From Bacteroides fragilis NCTC 9343 (GTDB lineage: Bacteria; Bacteroidota; Bacteroidia; Bacteroidales; Bacteroidaceae): 64,000 bases of DNA. The notes under the pieces were generated by a model. The model did no database searches. It saw only the letters and a list, made by a program, of their open reading frames with translations, and was not told where the DNA came from. This document shows positions 59,541 to 64,000 of this stretch, one piece after another. The first letter of the stretch is position 1. The number at the start of each line of letters is the position of its first letter. The stretch spans positions 1,736,001 to 1,800,000 of the forward strand of contig NC_003228.3 in NCBI RefSeq assembly GCF_000025985.1. Reading direction: 5' to 3'. The translations under genes were made by a program, and so were the position numbers.

Positions 59541-61103
59541 ATGGAAACAAAGAGCCAAAATTTAAAAGACAAACTGTATATGTGGTACAAGGTAAGAGAA
59601 CTTCAGTCGAAAGGACTGAACAAGACACAGATCGGAAAATATCTGGGCGTGGACCGGAGCACTGTGCGGAGATATCTGCGGACAAGCCGGGAAGAGCTTT
59701 TCAGAAAGCAGAACTCCCACCGGGAGTATGAACTCAAGTTGGGAAAGTACGAGGAGTATGTACGGGGTACACTGGAAGAATACCCGTACATATCGGCCGC
59801 CCGTATGCATGACTGGCTCAAGGAATGCTATCCGGATTTTCCTCGGGTATGTGACAAGACCGTATTCAATTTTGTGGACAGGATACGCAGAAAGTACGGT
59901 ATCGGGAAAAAATCTGAGGTCCGGATACGGCGTGATTACGAAAAGTTGCCTGAGACCCCCTACGGGGAATATGCCCAGGCGGATTTCGGGGAGAAGTGGA
60001 TACCTGTGAAGAATGGCGGAAGCACGAAGGTTTACTTCTTCGCCATCGTACTGACGCGTTCCCGCTATAAGTTTATCCATTTCAGCCGTCGTCCTTTTGA
60101 TACGGAGCTTGCGATTTATGCCCATGAACTGGCCTTTCAGTATTTCGGGGGCAGGCCTGAAAAGATTATCTATGACCAGGACAGGGTGCTTATAGCACGC
60201 GAGAACCTGGGAGATTTGATACTGACCGGGAAATTTCAGTCATTCATAAAAGAGCAGCATTTCCAGCCGGTATTTTGTCGCAGGTCAGACCCTGAGTCGA
60301 AGGGGAAAGTGGAGAATGTGGTGAAGTATGTGAAAGAGAATTTTCTGGTGGCCCGTGTTTTACAGGATATCCCCGGGCTGAATGAGGAAGCCCGGAAATG
60401 GCTTGAAAGGACGGGTAATGGAAAAGTGCACGGGACCACCCGCCTGGTCCCCTCTGAGGAGTTCGCTGTGGAGAAAGGATACCTGAAACCTTATTATGGT
60501 CTACCGCAGCCACCACAGGAGCAGATGAAGGAGTATCACGTGCGTAAGGACAACACGGTCCAGTATAGGGGGAATTATTACAGCCTGCCATGCGGCACTT
60601 ACCGGAGCGGGCAGACAAGGGTCTGGTTGCAGGAAACTGAGGGGTATGTGGAACTGTACAGCAAGGAGACGGGAAAAATCGTCGCCAGACATCCCCTCTG
60701 TACCCGAAAAGGAAAAACGATTTATGACGAAAGACACAGAAGGCCCAAGAGTATTGGGGCACAGAAGCTGGCCGAACGTATCCTTGTTTATGTATCCGGA
60801 AACCGGGAGGTCGCCTTGTGGATGGAGAACCTCAAGAGAAAGAAAGAACGCTATTACAAGGATAATCTGGAAGTGGTTCTGCACATGATGCCGGGCTATG
60901 ACAAGGATATCTTGATAGAGGCAGTGCACATATGTCTTGATAAGGGCATCTACAATGGCGATTCCGTTAAAAGCCTGTGTGAACACGTGCACAGGAGACG
61001 GAATAAAGAAACTGAAACAGACAGGACGGACAGTTGCCCGCCGCGACAAACCGGGCTGATACAGTCTTACAATGAAATCTTCCATGGCTATGATAAAACA
61101 TAA
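59541..61103 (+). CDS. istA: IS21-family transposase IstA
   Basis: The start at 59541 ([20 protein letters not shown]) is preferred over the upstream ATG at 59457, because IstA begins with this HTH region. The 520-residue protein has an N-terminal HTH ([20 protein letters not shown]), a DDE core ([10 protein letters not shown] first Asp; [11 protein letters not shown] second Asp; [11 protein letters not shown]lu) and a C-terminal beta-barrel. It cuts and joins the IS ends. It overlaps istB by 32 bp. Confidence 0.9.
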   Translation: METKSQNLKDKLYMWYKVRELQSKGLNKTQIGKYLGVDRSTVRRYLRTSREELFRKQNSHREYELKLGKYEEYVRGTLEEYPYISAARMHDWLKECYPDFPRVCDKTVFNFVDRIRRKYGIGKKSEVRIRRDYEKLPETPYGEYAQADFGEKWIPVKNGGSTKVYFFAIVLTRSRYKFIHFSRRPFDTELAIYAHELAFQYFGGRPEKIIYDQDRVLIARENLGDLILTGKFQSFIKEQHFQPVFCRRSDPESKGKVENVVKYVKENFLVARVLQDIPGLNEEARKWLERTGNGKVHGTTRLVPSEEFAVEKGYLKPYYGLPQPPQEQMKEYHVRKDNTVQYRGNYYSLPCGTYRSGQTRVWLQETEGYVELYSKETGKIVARHPLCTRKGKTIYDERHRRPKSIGAQKLAERILVYVSGNREVALWMENLKRKKERYYKDNLEVVLHMMPGYDKDILIEAVHICLDKGIYNGDSVKSLCEHVHRRRNKETETDRTDSCPPRQTGLIQSYNEIFHGYDKT

Positions 61104-61863
61104 AAAGGAGCTGGTTGAATATGCACGGCACCTGAAACTACCGAACTTGGCAGAACATGTGGGTGTGATACTTCATGAAGCACAGGAGAAGCAACTGACC
61201 TATTCGGAGTTCCTGGCGAATTGTCTTGCCAGGGAAATCCAGGGCAGAGAAAGGAAAAGCTACCTGACACGGTTGAAACTCTCCGGACTCCCCGCCAAAT
61301 ACGATCTGGACCTGTACGACTATGACAGGGCGGAAGGAATGGATAACAGGAGGCTGCGCGAACTGCGTGAGCTGGTATGGGTGAACCAGGCATACAATCT
61401 TCTCCTGGTAGGCCCTTCCGGAACCGGCAAGACCTTTATAGCCGCCGGACTCGTGTATGAAGCCGTAAAAGCGGGATACGAAGCATATCTGATGACACTG
61501 GAGGAGCTGCTCACATGCCTGAAAACGAAAGAGGTCTCCGCACATGCGATGAAAACATACAAGCGGATCATGAAGGCCCGGCTGCTGGCCATAGACGATG
61601 CCACACTGTTCCCTTTGAAAAGAGAAGAAGCCGTGTTGCTGTTCAAACTGGTCAATGACTTCCAGGAAAGGACATCACTCATCATCACGGCAAACAAGGC
61701 ACTCACCCGTTGGCTGGAAACATTGGAGGATGAAGCGGTCACAGCCGCCTTGCTTGACAGGCTGCTCTACTGCTGCGAGATTATCAGGCTCGGAGGAACA
61801 AGCTATCGCATGCAAAACAGGAAAACAATTTTTAGCAACCAAAACACGGATATAGGCACGTAA
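61072..61863 (+). CDS. istB: IS21-family ATPase IstB
   Basis: A 263-residue AAA+ helper: N-terminal helices, Walker [16 protein letters not shown] (about 110-124), Walker [12 protein letters not shown] (about 174-184), sensor [10 protein letters not shown]. IstB activates IstA and selects the target. The start at 61072 lies inside istA; ATG at 61084 or 61090 would also work. Confidence 0.9.
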   Translation: MKSSMAMIKHKKELVEYARHLKLPNLAEHVGVILHEAQEKQLTYSEFLANCLAREIQGRERKSYLTRLKLSGLPAKYDLDLYDYDRAEGMDNRRLRELRELVWVNQAYNLLLVGPSGTGKTFIAAGLVYEAVKAGYEAYLMTLEELLTCLKTKEVSAHAMKTYKRIMKARLLAIDDATLFPLKREEAVLLFKLVNDFQERTSLIITANKALTRWLETLEDEAVTAALLDRLLYCCEIIRLGGTSYRMQNRKTIFSNQNTDIGT

Positions 61864-61882
61864 AAAGAGTTAAGGAAAGTGA

Positions 61883-61897
61883 AGCATCTTCGATGCT
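61883..61897. repeat. Short perfect inverted repeat at the IS/hsdS junction
   Basis: AGCATC-TTC-GATGCT lies exactly where the hsdS frame opens (after a stop at 61880). It may be part of the IS end, a recombination scar or a small hairpin. Confidence 0.4.
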
Positions 61898-61927
61898 GGA
61901 GTGGGATATACTAAATTACCTAAAAAA

Positions 61928-61951
61928 GTGGCGCACAAATTTGCGCGCCAC
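61928..61951. repeat. 24-bp near-perfect palindrome inside the hsdS fragment
   Basis: Two 12-bp arms (GTGGCGC-x-CAAA) match at 11 of 12 positions with no loop. Such symmetry inside coding DNA next to a recombinase gene is unusual and fits a recombination or protein-binding site. Confidence 0.55.
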
Positions 61952-62284
61952 AATAATGGCAATTTATTAATCAATAGATGGACTGAATCACCTATGACAG
62001 TATCTCATTTTAATGATCTACTAATAACTTGTAAAGGTACTATTGGTGAAATGGCTTTTAATAGAATCGGTAGTATTCACATAGCTCGCCAAATAATGGC
62101 ATTAACTGGCATTGTTGGTGACTTGGATTATATTAGATGGTTCCTTTATGCCAATGTATCATCTATAGAAAGGCAAGCTAACAGTATGATTCCTGGCATC
62201 TCAAGGGATACATTATTGAAAACATTATTACCTCTTCCACCCAAACTTGAGCAGAAGAGGATTAATAATAAAATAGTGCGTTTA

Positions 62285-63658
62285 TTAGATGAACTGAAAT
62301 AGAGAACTAATTTTTGAAGTAATCCGAATTTGTTCATTTATAGGAGGTAGCGGCACCAACATATTATGCAGGGCTTTGGATGAAAGCCCTTGTATGCCAA
62401 TGCCCTTACCTCCTATATAACCATTATACTTATATGCCTGAAATATGTAGTAATAGAAGAGGGTATCTAGCTGATTGTATGAGCGTAGTTTATGAATATG
62501 GTTTTGAATACACATTGGCGTATCATAAGGCCATATAGCAGCTCGACCGATATCTCCACCTTCACATACCAACAGGTCACCATTGCTCACCGAGCACTTT
62601 TCTATTTCAGAATCTTTGAAATACATCTGTCTTACGCTAGATAAATCAAATTGCCCCCAATAGAGATTCGAAGTTGTTATATATGGAAGCATGCTACCTT
62701 CCTTGTTAGAGGCATTTAGGGCTTTACCTGTATTATGATTGAATAAAAAGCCAAGCCTGCACCATACCCAAGAATCTGGAATCTCAAAGAGGATTTCATC
62801 GTCAATACAAATATCTTTGCCGCCTATCCTCTCATAATACTTGTTATCATCACCTTTGAAGATAATGGAATCAGTGAGCGCAGATTTCTTTAGCTTACCT
62901 TCTTTTACAAGGCGTTCTTTCTCCTTGTGAATTTCGGCAAGCAACTCTTCGGCAGTTCCTTCTTCTGCTATTTGGGGCACAAGTTTGCCCTGAATAGCAT
63001 CCTGAAGAATACTCTTTTTAAGAATCGAATATATGTTATTATTAAGTTCTCTCAAACACGTTTCTTGTTTTTGATACTGTTTAACCTTTGTGTCGAGTAT
63101 CGTCATTCTATCAACAATTCTATTCTGTTCACAAAGTGGAGGCAGTGGAATTAGCAAGTTGTTCATTGCCATTAAAGATACATTTTTTATGGTGGTTCCA
63201 GTTGCTGCTTTAAGTGTATACTCCATAAAGAATGGCGATTGAAGTAATATATAGACGTATTCCTTTAGATCCTCTACTATTAAATTGAAATAACAAGCAC
63301 TCTTTCCAAGCATAATGGGTTCATCATTATAAAAACCGATATTACCTAAAGTTCCATTTATAGAGACGAGTACTGTATGCTTATTCAGATTTTTCTTGTA
63401 TTTGAGATATTCTTCCCTACTTACTTTTTTTGTATCTGGTTTTATAACTATTTTCTTATCTTGAAGATTATTACCATTAACAAAGTAGTATTCGCCATTT
63501 GGGTCATATTCAGGTGTTCCATGAATACCGTCTCCTAATAACGAAGTAATCTGACGTAATCTACACCATTCCCATCCCTTTGGAATCTCAAACGGAATCT
63601 CCTCATCAATGCACTTAACCTCACCTGTAGCAATAATCTTCTCATAATAGGAATTCAA
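62285..63658 (-). CDS. HsdS specificity cassette with two TRDs, no ATG start
   Basis: A 457-residue type I specificity subunit: TRD1 about 20-200 (VLVSINGTLGNIGFYNDEPI, PLPPLCEQNRI), central helical repeat (YSILKKSILQDAIQGKLVPQ, ELLAEIHKEKERL), TRD2 about 270-440 (YITTSNLYWGQFDL, LLVCEGGDIGRAAIW, PLPPINEQIRI). The start is TTG, and only five codons upstream precede a stop; the gene begins at the conserved DEEIPFEIP point rather than with the usual N-terminal segment. It is probably a silent cassette to be joined to an expressed hsdS. HsdS recognises the target DNA for the HsdM/HsdR complex; hsdM and hsdR are not in the window. Confidence 0.8.
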   Translation of the reverse strand: MNSYYEKIIATGEVKCIDEEIPFEIPKGWEWCRLRQITSLLGDGIHGTPEYDPNGEYYFVNGNNLQDKKIVIKPDTKKVSREEYLKYKKNLNKHTVLVSINGTLGNIGFYNDEPIMLGKSACYFNLIVEDLKEYVYILLQSPFFMEYTLKAATGTTIKNVSLMAMNNLLIPLPPLCEQNRIVDRMTILDTKVKQYQKQETCLRELNNNIYSILKKSILQDAIQGKLVPQIAEEGTAEELLAEIHKEKERLVKEGKLKKSALTDSIIFKGDDNKYYERIGGKDICIDDEILFEIPDSWVWCRLGFLFNHNTGKALNASNKEGSMLPYITTSNLYWGQFDLSSVRQMYFKDSEIEKCSVSNGDLLVCEGGDIGRAAIWPYDTPMCIQNHIHKLRSYNQLDTLFYYYIFQAYKYNGYIGGKGIGIQGLSSKALHNMLVPLPPINEQIRITSKISSLFQFI

Positions 63659-63716
63659 TGAATTTATAGTAAGTTATTAATGGAACAATGTCGTTCCCTC
63701 TAAATATAATTACTAT

Positions 63717-64000
63717 ATGACAGAAGAAACATTTGAAACGCTACTCGTCCAAGCGAATATGGCGAAAAATACGGTTGCAGCATATCTGTATGCCGTAAAG
63801 GAGTACAACAAGAGGCATAAAGAATTGAACAAACGCAACCTCTTGATTTATAAAACGTATCTAATTGAGACTTACAAGCCCAAGACTGTTAATCTCAGGA
63901 TTCAGGCAATCAACAAGTACCTTGAATATATGGGTAAGCAGAAACTTCGCCTTAAATCCGTTAAGGTGCAACAGCGTTCTTACTTGGAAAATGTAATCAC
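63717..64000 (+). CDS. Tyrosine recombinase, N-terminal part (3' end outside window)
   Basis: MTEETFETLLVQANMAKNTV begins a core-binding SAM-like domain (TVAAYLYAVKEYNKRH, KPKTVNLRIQAINKYLEYMG) typical of XerC/D-like integrases; 94 residues are visible and the catalytic domain lies beyond the window. It is divergent from the silent hsdS, 58 bp away, the arrangement seen for recombinases that invert hsdS genes. Confidence 0.8.
   Translation, partial: MTEETFETLLVQANMAKNTVAAYLYAVKEYNKRHKELNKRNLLIYKTYLIETYKPKTVNLRIQAINKYLEYMGKQKLRLKSVKVQQRSYLENVI

Larger units (their letters stand above)
59426..61885 (+). mobile_element. IS21-family insertion sequence (istA-istB)
   Basis: Two overlapping genes, istA and istB, in the standard order define an IS21-type element of about 2.4 kb. 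The left end is placed where the integrase frame breaks (about 59426-59431). The right end is uncertain; it lies between the istB stop and the hsdS fragment, around 61864-61885. Clear terminal inverted repeats and a target duplication were not resolved by eye. Confidence 0.75.
61883..62302 (+). pseudogene. hsdS fragment: one target-recognition domain, no N-terminus
   Basis: The frame opens at 61883 right after the IS21 element; the only start nearby is GTG at 61901. The 133-residue product is a type I specificity TRD with its helical spacer (FNDLLITCKGTIGEMAFNRI, ARQIMALTG, LLPLPPKLEQKRI). HsdS normally has two TRDs and about 400 residues, so this is half a gene. It is tail-to-tail with the longer hsdS, overlapping it by 18 bp. 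A 24-bp near-palindrome (61928-61951, arms GTGGCGC..CAAA) lies inside it and could be a crossover site. Confidence 0.75.

Noticed and set aside
59426..61900. Terminal inverted repeats and target duplication of the IS21 element
   Set aside because: Weak matches (CTCACTTTTACAGG on the left against GGAAAGTGAAG on the right) were too poor to assign exact ends.
1..64000. tRNA, rRNA or CRISPR array
   Set aside because: No cloverleaf-like tRNA, rRNA segment or regularly spaced direct-repeat array was seen; the only regular repeat series is the protein-coding 66-nt series at 41.2-42.4 kb.

Overview
The window comes from a gut Bacteroidales genome (Bacteroides, Phocaeicola or Parabacteroides type). 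The evidence is the Bacteroidales-only tra families (TraE/F/G/I/J/K/M/N), Mfa/FimB-type fimbrial lipoproteins, SusC/SusD with an ECF sigma/FecR pair, RteA/RteB, and promoters of the Bacteroides form TTTG-N19-20-TAnnTTTG. Species is not resolved.

Layout. (1) 1-29.07 kb, GC-rich, is an integrative conjugative element (ICE). It has a replication block (DUF4373-like protein, CHC2/Toprim primase, DUF2786 protein), a run of small unrecognised genes, DUF3127, a fimbrial operon of six genes (DUF3575, OmpA/TPR lipoprotein, FimB/Mfa2-like, three fimbrillin-like proteins) and then, only 14 bp later and on the same strand, the mating apparatus traE-F-G-I-J-K-M-N with an M23 peptidase. An LRR lipoprotein, an opposite-strand fimbrillin, a ParA/partner pair and a small-gene/Dam-type methyltransferase operon close this part. 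(2) 29.07-30.0 kb is decayed sequence. (3) 30.0-40.6 kb is AT-richer and carries a choloylglycine-hydrolase-family enzyme and a complete polysaccharide utilisation locus (sigma, FecR, SusC, SusD, GH30). (4) 41.1-52.1 kb returns to ICE genes: 22-residue-repeat proteins, a 1221-residue polyvalent protein, a VirD4-like coupling protein, a convergent relaxase plus BfmA/BtgA-like accessory gene, an oriT-like region, and an amidoligase with a small partner. (5) 52.5-56.5 kb is a CTnDOT-type regulatory remnant: the 3' half of a MATE transporter, a Vat/CatB-like acetyltransferase, an RteA with an internal deletion, and an intact RteB. (6) 56.7-64 kb holds a HEPN-DUF262 pair, a broken tyrosine integrase, an IS21-family element, two tail-to-tail hsdS cassettes and the start of a tyrosine recombinase.

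Working together: the tra block builds the mating pore, the 47-50 kb block supplies relaxase, accessory protein and coupling protein, and two ICE operons on either side of the PUL share the same promoter/operator layout (palindrome TCGCAAT-N3-ATTGCGA, then N10, then TATCTTG). This suggests one ICE that carries the PUL and the amide hydrolase as cargo. The strongest leads are the amidoligase/small-protein pair, the polyvalent/repeat-protein operon with a shared C-terminal module, the 108-nt hairpin leader in front of the methyltransferase operon, the HEPN-DUF262 pair, the RteA internal deletion, and the recombinase-linked hsdS cassettes. No intact element integrase is visible. No tRNA, rRNA or CRISPR array was recognised.
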